This document shows, piece after piece, positions 8,376 to 17,418 of a DNA stretch of 64,000 nucleotides. Below the pieces are notes generated by a model that was not told the DNA's origin, did no database searches, and was given only the letters and a program-made list of their open reading frames with translations. Where the stretch lies: the NCBI RefSeq assembly GCF_039523555.1, contig NZ_BAAAFN010000015.1, positions 372,001 to 436,000 of the forward strand, written 5' to 3'. Both the position numbers and the translations under genes were made by a program. Position 1 is the first letter of the stretch; every line of letters begins with the position of its first letter. Source of the DNA: Castellaniella daejeonensis. Lineage in GTDB: Bacteria; Pseudomonadota; Gammaproteobacteria; Burkholderiales; Burkholderiaceae_B.

Positions 8376-9392
8376 ATGCGTGGATTCAAGATGATTGCCG
8401 GCCTGGCCCTGCTGGGCGCCGGCATGCCCCTGGCCCAGGCCGATACCCTGTCGGTGGTCAAGGAACACGGCGCCGTGCAATGCGGCGTTACCACCGGCTT
8501 CGCCGGCTTCTCTGCGCCCGACGCCCAGGGTGCCTGGAAGGGGCTGGACGTGGACATGTGCCGCGCCGTTGCGGCCGCTGTGCTGGGCGACGCGTCCAAG
8601 GTCAAGATCGTGCCCCTGAATGCGCAGCAGCGCTTCACCGCCCTGCAGTCGGGCGAGATCGATCTGCTGGCCCGCAACACCACCGTGACGCAGTCGCGCG
8701 ATACGTCGCTGGGTGCCATCCATGCCGCCATCAACTTCTACGACGGCCAGGGTTTCATGGTGCCCAAGTCCCTGGGCATCACCTCGGCCCGCGACCTGAA
8801 CGGGGCCACGGTCTGCATGCAGACCGGCACGTCCAACGAGCAGAACATGGCCGATTGGGCGCGCGCCCACAACGTGCAGTACAAGCCGGTGGTGATCGAG
8901 CAGTTCAACGAGGTCGTCAATGCGTTCGCGGCCGGCCGCTGCGACGTGTTCACCACCGACGCCTCGGGCCTGGCTTCGATCCGCATCGCCAAGCTGACCA
9001 AGCCTGCCGACTATGTGATCCTGCCGGAAATCATCTCCAAGGAACCTCTCGGGCCCTTCGTGCGCCAGGGGGACGACGCCTGGCTGAATATCGTCAAATG
9101 GAGCTTCCAGGCCATGACGGGCGCCGAAGAGCTGGGCGTGACCTCGGCCAACGTCGACGCGCAGCTGAAGAGCGCCGATCCCAATGTGCAGCGCCTGCTG
9201 GGCGTGACCGGCAGTGCGGGCAAGAACCTGGGCCTGGACGAGCAGTGGGCCTACCGGATCATCAAGCAGGTCGGCAATTACGGCGAATCGTTCGACCGCA
9301 ATGTCGGCATGGGCAGCCCCTTGCAGATCCAGCGCGGCCTGAACGCGCTCTGGAAGGACGGCGGCCTGATGTATCCGCTGCCGATCCGCTAG
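8376..9392 (+). CDS. AapJ-like polar amino-acid ABC transporter binding protein
   Basis: This 338-residue periplasmic binding protein belongs to SBP family 3, the general L-amino-acid group (AapJ/BztA-like). A signal peptide ends at AQA, residues 20-22. The mature N-terminus (VVKEHGAVQCGVTTGFAGF) and the blocks GLDVDMCRAVAAAVLG, QRFTALQSGEIDLLARNTTVTQSRD and DVFTTDASGLASIR are typical. No matching permease or ATPase follows, so it is an orphan here or serves a transporter coded elsewhere. It is separated from the ligase by 99 bases. It ends 14 bases before the convergent gene at 9407. Confidence 0.9.
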   Translation: MRGFKMIAGLALLGAGMPLAQADTLSVVKEHGAVQCGVTTGFAGFSAPDAQGAWKGLDVDMCRAVAAAVLGDASKVKIVPLNAQQRFTALQSGEIDLLARNTTVTQSRDTSLGAIHAAINFYDGQGFMVPKSLGITSARDLNGATVCMQTGTSNEQNMADWARAHNVQYKPVVIEQFNEVVNAFAAGRCDVFTTDASGLASIRIAKLTKPADYVILPEIISKEPLGPFVRQGDDAWLNIVKWSFQAMTGAEELGVTSANVDAQLKSADPNVQRLLGVTGSAGKNLGLDEQWAYRIIKQVGNYGESFDRNVGMGSPLQIQRGLNALWKDGGLMYPLPIR

Positions 9393-9406
9393 GCCGTACG
9401 CGCCCG

Positions 9407-9883
9407 TTACATTCTTTTCCGGTACACCAGGCTGATGCGGGCGAAGGCTGCCTGCAGTTCCGGCGTGCCGGCCTGAAAGACCACGGGCCGGCCTTTCTGG
9501 ACAAAGCACACCAGCTTCTTCGAGGCGAACAGCGGGATGAACTTGGTGGACTGGATCTCGGCCCAGGGCACTTCGCGGCGCGTGATCCAGGACTGGCGGA
9601 TGCCCCATTCGGAGATTTCCGTGACCGAGGTCCACATGTGGACGCTCATCCAGAGCAGGGCGCCGAAGCACACCACGATGCTGGCGATGACCGGCATGGG
9701 CAGCGCCTGCTCGGGCGAGAGCTGCAGCACCATGACCAGGCGCACCGCGATCAGGGCCATGATGAGCCAGGCGATGACGGCGATCCAGCGGGGCCAGGCC
9801 CGGCCGCGCAGCGGCAGCGGGGCGATCTGGGCCATCAGGGCATCGTGTTCTTCGGGGGAAGGACGGCCGAAAGGGGACATCAT
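9407..9883 (-). CDS. Small membrane protein with two helices, function unknown
   Basis: I do not recognise this 158-residue protein by name. The N-terminal 30 residues are polar. Two membrane helices follow at about 34-53 and 62-82, and then a soluble tail of beta-rich character (SVTEISEWGIRQSW, VPWAEIQSTKF, KKLVCFVQKGRPVVF) that looks like a bacterial PH-type domain. The start was chosen at 9883 because this ATG overlaps the stop of the HMG-CoA lyase gene as ATGA, a common coupling; a second ATG lies at 9880. Being translationally coupled behind mvaB suggests co-expression, not necessarily a shared pathway. Confidence 0.75.
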   Translation of the reverse strand: MMSPFGRPSPEEHDALMAQIAPLPLRGRAWPRWIAVIAWLIMALIAVRLVMVLQLSPEQALPMPVIASIVVCFGALLWMSVHMWTSVTEISEWGIRQSWITRREVPWAEIQSTKFIPLFASKKLVCFVQKGRPVVFQAGTPELQAAFARISLVYRKRM

Positions 9884-10785
9884 TGGGCCTTCTTCAGTGC
9901 CAGGGCGCGGCCGGCGCGGCTGGATGTCGGGCGGCCGATGCGTTCGGAGATCCATTGGCCGATGTCCACCACGGCGTCCAGGTCCACGCCGGTATGCAGC
10001 CCCTGGCCGCGCAACAGGTACAGCACGTCTTCCGTGGCGACGTTGCCGGTGGCGCCCTTGGCGTAGGGGCAGCCGCCCAGCCCGGCGACCGAGCTGTGGA
10101 AGATGCGCACGCCGCAGTCCAGCGCCGCCAGGATGTTTGCCAGGGCCTGGCCGTAAGTGTCGTGGAAATGCCCCGAGACCTGGGAGCCCAGGTCGGCGAC
10201 CTGGCCGACGGCGCGCAGCACGCGCCCGACCTGGGCGGCCGTGCCCACGCCGATGGTGTCGGCCACGTCGATCTCGTCGCAGCCCAGGCGCAGCAGGCGT
10301 TCGGCCACGTCGACCACTGCGGCCACCGGGGTCTCGCCCTGGTAGGGGCAGCCCAGGGCGCAGCTGATGCTGCCGCGCAGGCGCATGCCGGCTTCTTTCG
10401 CGGCAGCCGCCACGGGCTCGAAGCGGGCGATGGATTCGGCGATGGAGCAGTTGATGTTGCGCTGGGAAAATGCCTCGCTGGCGGCGCCGAAGATCACGAC
10501 TTCGTCGGCGCGGGCCGCCTGGGCGCCCTCGAAGCCGCGCAGATTGGGCACCAGGACGGAATAGATCGTACCGGGCCGGCGGGCGATGCCGGCCATGACC
10601 TCGGCGCCGTCGGCCATCTGCGGCACCCATTTCGGGGACACGAAGGATGCGGCCTCGACGTTGGCAAAGCCGGCCGCGGCCAGGCGGTCGACGAGCTCGA
10701 TCTTGACGGCGGTGTCGACGAACTGCTTTTCATTCTGCAGGCCGTCGCGCGGCCCGACTTCGACGATCTTGATGTGTTCGGCCAT
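9880..10785 (-). CDS. mvaB: Hydroxymethylglutaryl-CoA lyase
   Basis: This cytoplasmic enzyme splits HMG-CoA into acetyl-CoA and acetoacetate, the last step of leucine breakdown. The N-terminal EVGPRDGLQNEK at 9-20 carries the catalytic arginine and aspartate. The metal-site and signature cysteine region GLGGCPYAKGATGN lies near 230-245. At 301 residues it has family length. No other leucine degradation gene adjoins it, although the LIV-type transporter is nearby on the other strand. It lies 42 bases after dprA on the same strand and could be co-transcribed. Confidence 0.93.
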   Translation of the reverse strand: MAEHIKIVEVGPRDGLQNEKQFVDTAVKIELVDRLAAAGFANVEAASFVSPKWVPQMADGAEVMAGIARRPGTIYSVLVPNLRGFEGAQAARADEVVIFGAASEAFSQRNINCSIAESIARFEPVAAAAKEAGMRLRGSISCALGCPYQGETPVAAVVDVAERLLRLGCDEIDVADTIGVGTAAQVGRVLRAVGQVADLGSQVSGHFHDTYGQALANILAALDCGVRIFHSSVAGLGGCPYAKGATGNVATEDVLYLLRGQGLHTGVDLDAVVDIGQWISERIGRPTSSRAGRALALKKAQ

Positions 10786-10827
10786 GGATGTCGTCCAAGG
10801 GGGATTCCCGGTCGGGAGAGGGGTTCA

Positions 10828-12057
10828 TCATAGCGCAGCCGGGGGCTCGGACCGGCGCCGGTAGCGGCCATTGCCGGTCCGGTCGATCCGGCCGGCAACC
10901 TCCAGCAGGGTCAGCTGGCTCATCAGACGGTCGATGGGCCAGTCCAGGTCCGCCTGCAGGATATCCAGGCCGACCGGATCGCGGCCGATGCGCCCCAGCA
11001 GGGCGCGGGCGTCGGGGCCGATGCCGGGACTGGTATCCGCGCCGGGTTCGCCAGCGGTGCCGGCCGATGCCTCGGGTGCGGACCCGGGGGCGGCATCGGC
11101 TGCCGCGATGTCCTTTTCAGCGTCGGGTGCCGGCGGGGTCCGCAGGCCCGGCAGCGCGCCTTGCCGCAGTTCCTCGATGATGTCCTGCCCGGATTCGACC
11201 AGCTTGGCGCCCTGGCGGATCAGGGCGTGGCAGCCGCGCGACAGGGGGGAATGGATGGAGCCCGGGATGGCGAAGACCTCGCGCCCCAGCTCGCCCGCCA
11301 GCCGGGCGGTGGTCAGGGAGCCGCTGCGGGCGGCGGCCTCTACCACCAGCACGCCCTGGCCCAGGGCGGCGACGAGGCGGTTGCGTTGCGGGAAATGATA
11401 GGGCAGCCCCGGCGTCCCCAGGGGAAATTCCGACAGCAGCAGGCCATGGGTGGCAATGCGGTGGGCCAGGGTGTGGTGCGCGGGCGGATAGACCCGGTCG
11501 ATGCCGGTGCCCAGGACGGCCAGGGTGCTGCCGCCTGCTTCGCCGGCGTCCAGGGCGCCTGCGTGGGCCGCGCCGTCGATGCCGCTGGCCAGGCCGCTGA
11601 CCACGCACCAGCCTTTCAGGGCCAGGTGGCGTGCGAAGGCGTGGGCGTTGCGCTCGCCGTCCACCGTGGCATGGCGCGCGCCGACGATGGCCAGCATGGG
11701 GCGGGTCAGGATGTCGAGCCGGCCGTGCGCATACAGGAGCGGCGGCGGGTCGGCCAGCGCGTACAGCGCGCGCGGGTAGTGGGGGTCGGCCAGCGTCAGC
11801 AGGTGGTGGTCGGCAGCCTGCAGCCACTCCAGCGTCCGGTCGATTGCGGACTGGAGTTCCGGGCCGGGCGGCTGGCGCAGGCGGGCCGCCATGGCCGGGT
11901 CCAGGTAGCGGGCCAGGCTGCCGGTGGTGGCTGCGACGATGTCCTGCGGCATGCCGAAGACCGACAGGAGCAGGCGGATCCGGGCCGCGCCCAGCTCGGG
12001 TTCGAGGCTCAGGCGGATCCAGGCGCGCAGTTCGGTTTCAGAGGCATTCAGAGGCAT
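10828..12057 (-). CDS. dprA: DNA-processing protein A (Smf)
   Basis: DprA binds incoming single-stranded DNA during natural transformation and loads RecA. The Rossmann-like core includes LAIVGARHATVDGERNA, VVSGLASGIDGAAHAGAL and LLSEFPLGTPGLPYHFPQRNRLVAAL. After the core comes a proline/alanine-rich linker of about 50 residues, then the C-terminal winged-helix domain (DPVGLDILQADLDWPIDRLMSQLTLLEVAGRI). I chose the ATG at 12057 (409 residues) over one 27 codons upstream, because the extra residues (rich in K, R, H and P) do not look like the family. It is divergent from def across 113 bases. Confidence 0.92.
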   Translation of the reverse strand: MPLNASETELRAWIRLSLEPELGAARIRLLLSVFGMPQDIVAATTGSLARYLDPAMAARLRQPPGPELQSAIDRTLEWLQAADHHLLTLADPHYPRALYALADPPPLLYAHGRLDILTRPMLAIVGARHATVDGERNAHAFARHLALKGWCVVSGLASGIDGAAHAGALDAGEAGGSTLAVLGTGIDRVYPPAHHTLAHRIATHGLLLSEFPLGTPGLPYHFPQRNRLVAALGQGVLVVEAAARSGSLTTARLAGELGREVFAIPGSIHSPLSRGCHALIRQGAKLVESGQDIIEELRQGALPGLRTPPAPDAEKDIAAADAAPGSAPEASAGTAGEPGADTSPGIGPDARALLGRIGRDPVGLDILQADLDWPIDRLMSQLTLLEVAGRIDRTGNGRYRRRSEPPAAL

Positions 12058-12170
12058 GGCGCCAGTGTGCCATGAACTGCGGGCGTGTTTCGCGCGGGCG
12101 GGCGGTTTCTGTCCCAGGCCGTGGTCCTGATTTATCATGGAGTTTTGGCATCATCGTCACGGTTTTCGAC

Positions 12171-12695
12171 ATGGCTCTGCTTCCCATTCTCAAATACCCG
12201 GATCCCCGGCTGCACAAGGTCGCCGCGCCGGTGCAGCAGGTGGACGACCGCATCCGCCAGCTGGTGCGCGACATGGCGGAAACCATGTACGCCGCTCCCG
12301 GCGTCGGCCTGGCCGCGACCCAGGTGGACGTGCATGAGCGGGTCGTGGTCATCGACGTTTCTGAAGACGGCAACGATCTGCACGTGCTGATCAATCCCGA
12401 GATCACCTGGAAGAGCGAAGAACTTCAGGTCTATGAAGAAGGTTGCCTGTCGGTGCCCGGCATCTACGACGAAGTCGAACGCTCCGCCCGCATCCACGTG
12501 CGTGCCCTGGACGAACGCGGCGAGCCTTACGAGTTCGACGCCGAAGGACTGCTGGCGGTGTGCGTGCAGCACGAGCTGGATCACCTGCTGGGCAAGGTCT
12601 TCGTCGAGTACCTGTCCGTGCTCAAGCAGAACCGCATCCGCACGCGCCTGCGCAAGCAGCAGCGCGAGGCCCAGCGCGAAGCCGCCGGTGCCTGA
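12171..12695 (+). CDS. def: Peptide deformylase
   Basis: This metalloenzyme removes the formyl group from the N-terminus of new proteins. All three family motifs are present: GVGLAATQ at 44-51, EEGCLSVPG at 89-97 with metal ligand Cys92, and QHELDHLLG at 133-141 with ligands His134 and His138 and catalytic Glu135. The length of 174 residues is normal. The stop TGA is immediately followed by the fmt start at 12696, giving the standard def-fmt pair that adds and removes the formyl group. The basic C-terminal tail is usual in proteobacteria. Confidence 0.96.
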   Translation: MALLPILKYPDPRLHKVAAPVQQVDDRIRQLVRDMAETMYAAPGVGLAATQVDVHERVVVIDVSEDGNDLHVLINPEITWKSEELQVYEEGCLSVPGIYDEVERSARIHVRALDERGEPYEFDAEGLLAVCVQHELDHLLGKVFVEYLSVLKQNRIRTRLRKQQREAQREAAGA

Positions 12696-13658
12696 ATGCG
12701 GGTTGCCTTCGCAGGAACGCCCGAATTCGCCCGTCTGGCCCTGGACGCCCTGATCGGGGCGGGCCATCGGATCGCGTGTGTGCTGACCCAGCCCGACCGT
12801 CCCTCGGGACGCGGGATGAAGCTCATGCCCAGCCCGGTCAAGCAGGCCGCCCTGGCGGCCGGCATCCCGGTGCTGCAGCCGCGCAGCCTGCGGCTGGACG
12901 GCAAATATCCGGAGGATGCCGAGGCGGCCCGGTCTGCATTGCAGGATCTGGCCCCGGAAGTCATGGTGGTGGCGGCCTATGGCCTGATCCTGCCCCAATG
13001 GGTGCTGGACCTGCCGCGCCACGGCTGCCTGAACATCCATGCCAGCCTGCTGCCGCGCTGGCGCGGTGCGGCGCCCATCCAGCGCGCGATCGAGGCGGGC
13101 GATGCCGTCAGCGGCGTGACCATCATGCAGATGGATGCGGGGCTGGACACGGGCGACATGCTGTACCGGGTGGAACGCCCGCTGGCGCCCGACGAAACCG
13201 GCGCCAGCCTGCATGACGGCCTGGCGGCCGACGGCGCGCGCGCCATCGTGGACGTGCTCGCGCGGCTGGAAGCCGGGGATGCCCCGGCGCCGGTGCCGCA
13301 GCCCGAAGCGGGCGTCTGCTACGCCGACAAGCTGCTCAAGTCCGAATCGCCGCTGGATTTTTCCCGTCCCGCGGTCGAACTGGCCCGCCGGGTGCGGGCG
13401 TTCGACCCATTTCCCGGCACGACGATGGCGCTGCCCGGATTCGACCAGCCGGTCAAGGTCTGGGGGGCGCAGGCACTGCCGGCCAGCGGCGGGCCCGGAC
13501 GTGATGTGCCGGCCCCCGGCACGATCGTGGACATGGGGCCGGACGGCATCGACGTGGCGACCGCCGATGGCGTGCTGCGCGTGACGGCGCTGCAGAAGCC
13601 CGGGGGGCGGCGCCAGCCGGCGGCCGAGTTCGTCAGGGCCTACCGCGGTCAGGCCTGA
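12696..13658 (+). CDS. fmt: Methionyl-tRNA formyltransferase
   Basis: This enzyme formylates initiator Met-tRNA using 10-formyl-tetrahydrofolate. The N-terminal FAGTPEFA is at 5-12, the folate-site motif HASLLPRWRGAAPI at 115-128 contains the catalytic Asn-His pair region (NIHAS), and MDAGLDTGDML near 148 holds the catalytic aspartate. The C-terminal tRNA-binding domain starts about residue 208. At 320 residues it is standard. It abuts def with no spacer. A hairpin directly after its stop separates it from the convergent ntrX-like gene. Confidence 0.96.
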   Translation: MRVAFAGTPEFARLALDALIGAGHRIACVLTQPDRPSGRGMKLMPSPVKQAALAAGIPVLQPRSLRLDGKYPEDAEAARSALQDLAPEVMVVAAYGLILPQWVLDLPRHGCLNIHASLLPRWRGAAPIQRAIEAGDAVSGVTIMQMDAGLDTGDMLYRVERPLAPDETGASLHDGLAADGARAIVDVLARLEAGDAPAPVPQPEAGVCYADKLLKSESPLDFSRPAVELARRVRAFDPFPGTTMALPGFDQPVKVWGAQALPASGGPGRDVPAPGTIVDMGPDGIDVATADGVLRVTALQKPGGRRQPAAEFVRAYRGQA

Positions 13659-13678
13659 CGCGCCGCCTGGCGGCGCGT
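13658..13678. terminator. Hairpin between convergent fmt and ntrX-like genes
   Basis: ACGCGCCGC pairs exactly with GCGGCGCGT around a three-base loop, starting in the fmt stop codon. There is no clear T-run on either side, so it would be an imperfect factor-independent terminator. It is well placed to work for fmt and possibly the opposite gene. Confidence 0.5.
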
Positions 13679-13706
13679 TCCCGCACCGGGCGGCGTGGCC
13701 GCCTGG

Positions 13707-14414
13707 TCAGCCTCCGGACGATTTCTTGCGCGAGGTGTCGATGCCGAGCTGTTTCAGCTTGCGGTACAGGTGGGTGCGTTCCAGGCCGGTGCGCTCGGAC
13801 ACCCGTGTCATGCTGTGGTTCTCGTGCAGCAGGTGGTATTCGAAGTAGATCCGCTCGAATTCGTCGCGGGCTTCGCGCAGGGGCTGGTTGAGTGAAATCC
13901 GGCCCAGGTGCGAGTCGTCGTGGACGGGAGCGGCGGGGGGCGCGGCCGGGGGTTGTGTGGCGGCGGCGCCTGCCAGCGGGGGCGGCTGGGTGAAGACCGG
14001 ATCGGGCGTTGCGGGGCGTTCGGTGCGGCTGCGCATGGCGGCCGGAATCACCGGACGCGCCAGGCCCGAGGACACGGCCTTCAGCAGTTTCTGCAGGGTG
14101 ATGGGCTTTTCGAGGAAGTCCACCGCGCCGATGCGGGTGGCTTCGACGGCGGTGTCCACGGTGGCATGGCCGCTCATCATGATGACGGGCATGTTCAGCA
14201 GCCCCTGGCTGGACCATTCCTTCAGCAGGGTGACGCCGTCGATGTCGGGCATCCAGATGTCGAGCAACACCAGGTCGGGCCGCTGGCGGAGACGAAATTC
14301 GCGGGCCTGCGCCGCATTTTCCGCGAGTTCGACCGTGTGGCCTTCGTCGTAGAGAATTTCGGACAGCAGCTCGCGGATGCCTATTTCGTCGTCCACCACC
14401 AGAATTCTGGCCAT
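13707..14414 (-). CDS. NtrX-like response regulator lacking AAA+ domain
   Basis: This 235-residue regulator has an N-terminal receiver domain (about 1-120) with phospho-acceptor Asp52 in LLDIWMPDIDG and conserved Lys in EKPITLQKLL. A proline/alanine-rich linker spans about 125-175. The C-terminal Fis-type helix-turn-helix (SMTRVSERTGLERTHLYRKLKQLGI) is about 200-225. Classical NtrX (about 450 residues) has a sigma-54-activating AAA+ ATPase between these parts; here it is missing entirely. It lies six bases after the NtrY-like kinase gene, so the two form a two-component system. Without the ATPase it probably acts at sigma-70 promoters or as a repressor. Confidence 0.88.
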   Translation of the reverse strand: MARILVVDDEIGIRELLSEILYDEGHTVELAENAAQAREFRLRQRPDLVLLDIWMPDIDGVTLLKEWSSQGLLNMPVIMMSGHATVDTAVEATRIGAVDFLEKPITLQKLLKAVSSGLARPVIPAAMRSRTERPATPDPVFTQPPPLAGAAATQPPAAPPAAPVHDDSHLGRISLNQPLREARDEFERIYFEYHLLHENHSMTRVSERTGLERTHLYRKLKQLGIDTSRKKSSGG

Positions 14415-14420
14415 ATCACC

Positions 14421-16802
14421 TCACCTGTTGTTCTGCGTATTATCGTGTGCTTGCCTGGGCGCGTCCAGCCGGACCGGCTCGGCGGCCAGCCTGGAAAACA
14501 GGATGGAAACGCGCGCTCCGCCTTCGGTCCGGTTGGAAATGTCGACCTGGGCGGCGTGCTCCTCGACGATCTTCTTGACGATGGCCAGGCCCAGCCCGGT
14601 GCCGGTGGTTTTGGTCGTCACGTAGGGCTCGAAGACGCGGTGCAGGACCTCGGGCGCGAAGCCCGGGCCGTTGTCCGAGACGGTCAGGCGGACGCGGGCG
14701 TGGCCGGTCTCGTCGTCCGGCAGGATCAGGCGGGTCTGCACGCGGATCTCGGCCGTGCCGGGCGCGGCGTGCTGGCAGGCGGCGTCGCGTGCATTGGCCA
14801 GCAGATTGTGGATCACCTGGCGCAATTGCGCCGGATCGCCCTGGATCGGCGGCAGGCCGGCCGCGAGCTGGGCATCGAAGCGGGCCGCGCCAGGGGCGCT
14901 CTGGGGCGGGGCCGGCTCGGCGGGATCCCAGCCGTACAGCGTCAGGACTTCGGTCAGCAGGGCGTTCAGGTCGATGTCCTGCATCTGCGCGGGCGGCGTG
15001 CGGGCGTATTCGCGGAAATCGTCCACCATGCGCTTCAGGGAAGCGACCTGGTTGACGATGGTCTGGGTGGACCGCTGCAGCATGGCGGCGTCGTCCGGCG
15101 CCAGGCGGTCGGCCAGTTTCATGGCCAGCCGCTCGGCCGACAGCTGGATGGGCGTGAGCGGGTTCTTGATCTCGTGGGCCAGGCGCCGGGCGACCTCGCC
15201 CCAGGCAACCGTGCGGTTGGCGGAGATCACTTCGCTGATGTCGTCGAACACCACCAGGTAGCCGTCCTCGTGGCCATCCATCAGCAGCCGGGTGCCCCGG
15301 GCCAGCAGGGTGACGACGTGCTTCTTGCGTTCGTTGTCCGGCGCATCCTGCAGCTCGACTTCGAACTGCTGCTGCCAGTAGGGGCGCGTGGATTCCACCG
15401 CGTCGTGGGCGGAGAACGCCTGGCGGATCAGGCCGGCGATCGGCAGGGCGCCGTCGGCGGTTTCCAGCGGGCGGCCCTGGATGGTGCGCAGGTCGACGTG
15501 CAGGATGGTCTGGGCGCCCTGGTTGAACAGCGTCAGGCGGAAGGCGCGGTCGAACACGAGCACCCCCGAGGACAGGTTGCTGAGCACCGATTCCAGGTAC
15601 AGGTTGCTTTGCTCCAGCTGGCGGCGGTGGCGATCGACCATCTGGCGGGCTTCCTCCAGCTGCCGCGTCATGGCGTTGAAGGATCGCGTCAGCTGGCCGA
15701 CTTCGTCGCGCGCGGGTGGTTCGGGCAGCGGGCGGTAGTCGCCGACGCCGACGGCCTGGGTGCCCGAGGCCAGGGTCAGCAGGGGCCGCACCAGGCGCCG
15801 CGAGACGGCCAGCGCCACGACCACGGCGGCGAATACGGCTAGGATCAGGGCCAGGGTCAGCGTGATGCCGTAGAGCTTGCGCAGGCCCAGGCGTGACAGG
15901 GCCAGTTCCTGGTAGTCGCGGAAGCCCTGCTGGACCTGGCTGGCATTGCGGGCGATGCGTTCGGGCACGGCCTGGATCACCTGCAGCCAGCGCGAGTCGC
16001 CGCCCAGGCTCATGGGATTGCCCAGCCGGTCGGAAGCAGCCGGCCCCAGCGGGATGATGACGCGCAGGTGCAGGCCGTCGCTGGTCGGCCCGTCGCCGGG
16101 GGTCGCGTCGGCCTCGGCCGCCGCATAGCCCTGGGCGACTCGCAACTGGTTCATGACGCTGCTGGGCGGCAGGTCCGGCAGCAGCTGGCTGAAGTTCGAC
16201 GAGGAAAAGGCGACCAGGCGGCTGTTGCCGGTGAAGACCATCGCTTCGTCGATTTCGTTGGCGGCGCGCAGCGAAGTGATCAGCAGGGATGTCTCGGCGT
16301 CGCTGGCGGTGTTCAGCCGCAGGGCCATGTTGCGTGCCCGGCCGCTGAGCTCGGTGAGCTGGGCGTCCAGGGCGGCGCGCCCCAGGTTCAGGCCGGCTTC
16401 CAGCGCGGTGTCCACCCGCACGTTGAACCAGGATTCGATCGATCGCGACATGAACTGCACCGACAGCACGTAGATCAGCACGCCAGGCAGGATGCCGATC
16501 AGGGTGAAGTACAGCGTGAAGCGGGCGGTCATCCGGGCCCCGAACTGGCGCCGCCGGATCTGGCGCAGCAGCCGGATGGTGAGCATGGCCACCCAGGACA
16601 TCAGGGCGATCGCCAGCACGCCGTTGAGCAGCAGCAGCATGTCGTATTGCTGCGCGTAGCGCGATGCGTTGCCGGTGGACCAGACGAGCAGGCCCAGCAA
16701 AGCGATCGCGCTGGCAGCGGCGACCCCCAGCGCGGAGCGCAGCGCCCAGCGGATCAGCCGCGGGGCGTTGCGTCGGAGATCGAAAAGGTGAACTCTTTCC
16801 AT
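14421..16802 (-). CDS. NtrY-like membrane sensor histidine kinase
   Basis: This 793-residue kinase has membrane helices at about 22-42, 55-77 and 97-117, a periplasmic sensor loop of roughly 190 residues, and a fourth helix near 311-334. HAMP (335-390) and PAS (400-525) domains follow. The phospho-accepting His543 is in RLAHEIKNPLTP, and the ATPase domain shows DNGPGFAP and GTGLGLAIVKKI. The start at 16802 was chosen because the frame upstream is low-complexity R/P/G sequence antisense to nothing plausible, and because MERVHLF leads into the helices. It overlaps the DUF4390 gene end by about 49 bases. The signal it senses is unknown. Confidence 0.9.
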   Translation of the reverse strand: MERVHLFDLRRNAPRLIRWALRSALGVAAASAIALLGLLVWSTGNASRYAQQYDMLLLLNGVLAIALMSWVAMLTIRLLRQIRRRQFGARMTARFTLYFTLIGILPGVLIYVLSVQFMSRSIESWFNVRVDTALEAGLNLGRAALDAQLTELSGRARNMALRLNTASDAETSLLITSLRAANEIDEAMVFTGNSRLVAFSSSNFSQLLPDLPPSSVMNQLRVAQGYAAAEADATPGDGPTSDGLHLRVIIPLGPAASDRLGNPMSLGGDSRWLQVIQAVPERIARNASQVQQGFRDYQELALSRLGLRKLYGITLTLALILAVFAAVVVALAVSRRLVRPLLTLASGTQAVGVGDYRPLPEPPARDEVGQLTRSFNAMTRQLEEARQMVDRHRRQLEQSNLYLESVLSNLSSGVLVFDRAFRLTLFNQGAQTILHVDLRTIQGRPLETADGALPIAGLIRQAFSAHDAVESTRPYWQQQFEVELQDAPDNERKKHVVTLLARGTRLLMDGHEDGYLVVFDDISEVISANRTVAWGEVARRLAHEIKNPLTPIQLSAERLAMKLADRLAPDDAAMLQRSTQTIVNQVASLKRMVDDFREYARTPPAQMQDIDLNALLTEVLTLYGWDPAEPAPPQSAPGAARFDAQLAAGLPPIQGDPAQLRQVIHNLLANARDAACQHAAPGTAEIRVQTRLILPDDETGHARVRLTVSDNGPGFAPEVLHRVFEPYVTTKTTGTGLGLAIVKKIVEEHAAQVDISNRTEGGARVSILFSRLAAEPVRLDAPRQAHDNTQNNR

Positions 16803-17323
16803 GGGGTCGTCAGGGACCAGGCCGCGCTGTTGAGGGCGTCGACCTGGAATGGGCGGGCCAGGCGCGATGTGTCCAGGCGTAGCCGGAGCCGCCCCTGGTA
16901 AGTGCTGCCGGGCGTGAAGAGGTCGGCGTTGCCGAGCGGCCAGTCGCGGATGTGGCGCACCAGGTCCAGGGCCTCGTCCAGGGACGTGGCCGGTAGGGAC
17001 AGATCGCCGGTGCCGACCCGCCATTGGCGCGTCAGGGCGTTGTACTGGATGCGCCAGGTCTGGCTGAGCGACAGGATCGTCTTGTCGAACCACCACCAGC
17101 GCGGATGCTCGATGACCAGGTCCACGGTGAAATACAGCGGGACGCCCTTGCGGGCCGCCTCGTGCTGTTCGTCGCCGAGCGTGAAGTCGATGTCGGCGTT
17201 CAGCAAGATCTGGTCCTGGCGCAGCACCGGTTCGATGCGCACGACCTGGCCGTCCTCGGCCCAGGTGGTCGGGGGCACCAGGAACAGGATGCTGAAGGCC
17301 AGGAAGATCAGGAAGCGTGGCAT
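16754..17323 (-). CDS. DUF4390-family exported protein
   Basis: This 189-residue protein has a signal peptide of about 22 residues (hydrophobic FLIFLAFSILFLVPP) and then a beta-rich periplasmic domain of the DUF4390 type. The function of the family is not established. Its gene lies between rsmB and the ntrY-like kinase in many Burkholderiales. Its 3' end overlaps the kinase start by 49 bases, so translation is likely coupled. The position suggests it may influence the kinase, but that is inference only. Confidence 0.8.
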   Translation of the reverse strand: MPRFLIFLAFSILFLVPPTTWAEDGQVVRIEPVLRQDQILLNADIDFTLGDEQHEAARKGVPLYFTVDLVIEHPRWWWFDKTILSLSQTWRIQYNALTRQWRVGTGDLSLPATSLDEALDLVRHIRDWPLGNADLFTPGSTYQGRLRLRLDTSRLARPFQVDALNSAAWSLTTPWKEFTFSISDATPRG

Positions 17324-17418
17324 GCGCTGGCTGCGGTGGAGCGGAAAGTCACGAACAGTCGCAGTATTGTTGAGCACGCGCCAAAGCGCAAGCCGGGTCC
17401 GGCCTGGACGGGCATGGG

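Noticed and set aside
6960..9671. A 903-codon open frame on the minus strand opposite the ligase and binding-protein genes
   Set aside because: It is a high-GC shadow frame: composition rich in H, R, G, A and Q, no domain motifs, and it runs antisense across several well-supported genes.
16803..17096. Longer NtrY-like kinase start using the frame to 17096
   Set aside because: The extra 98 residues are R/P/G/H-rich and overlap the DUF4390 gene in another frame; family N-termini begin close to the first helix.
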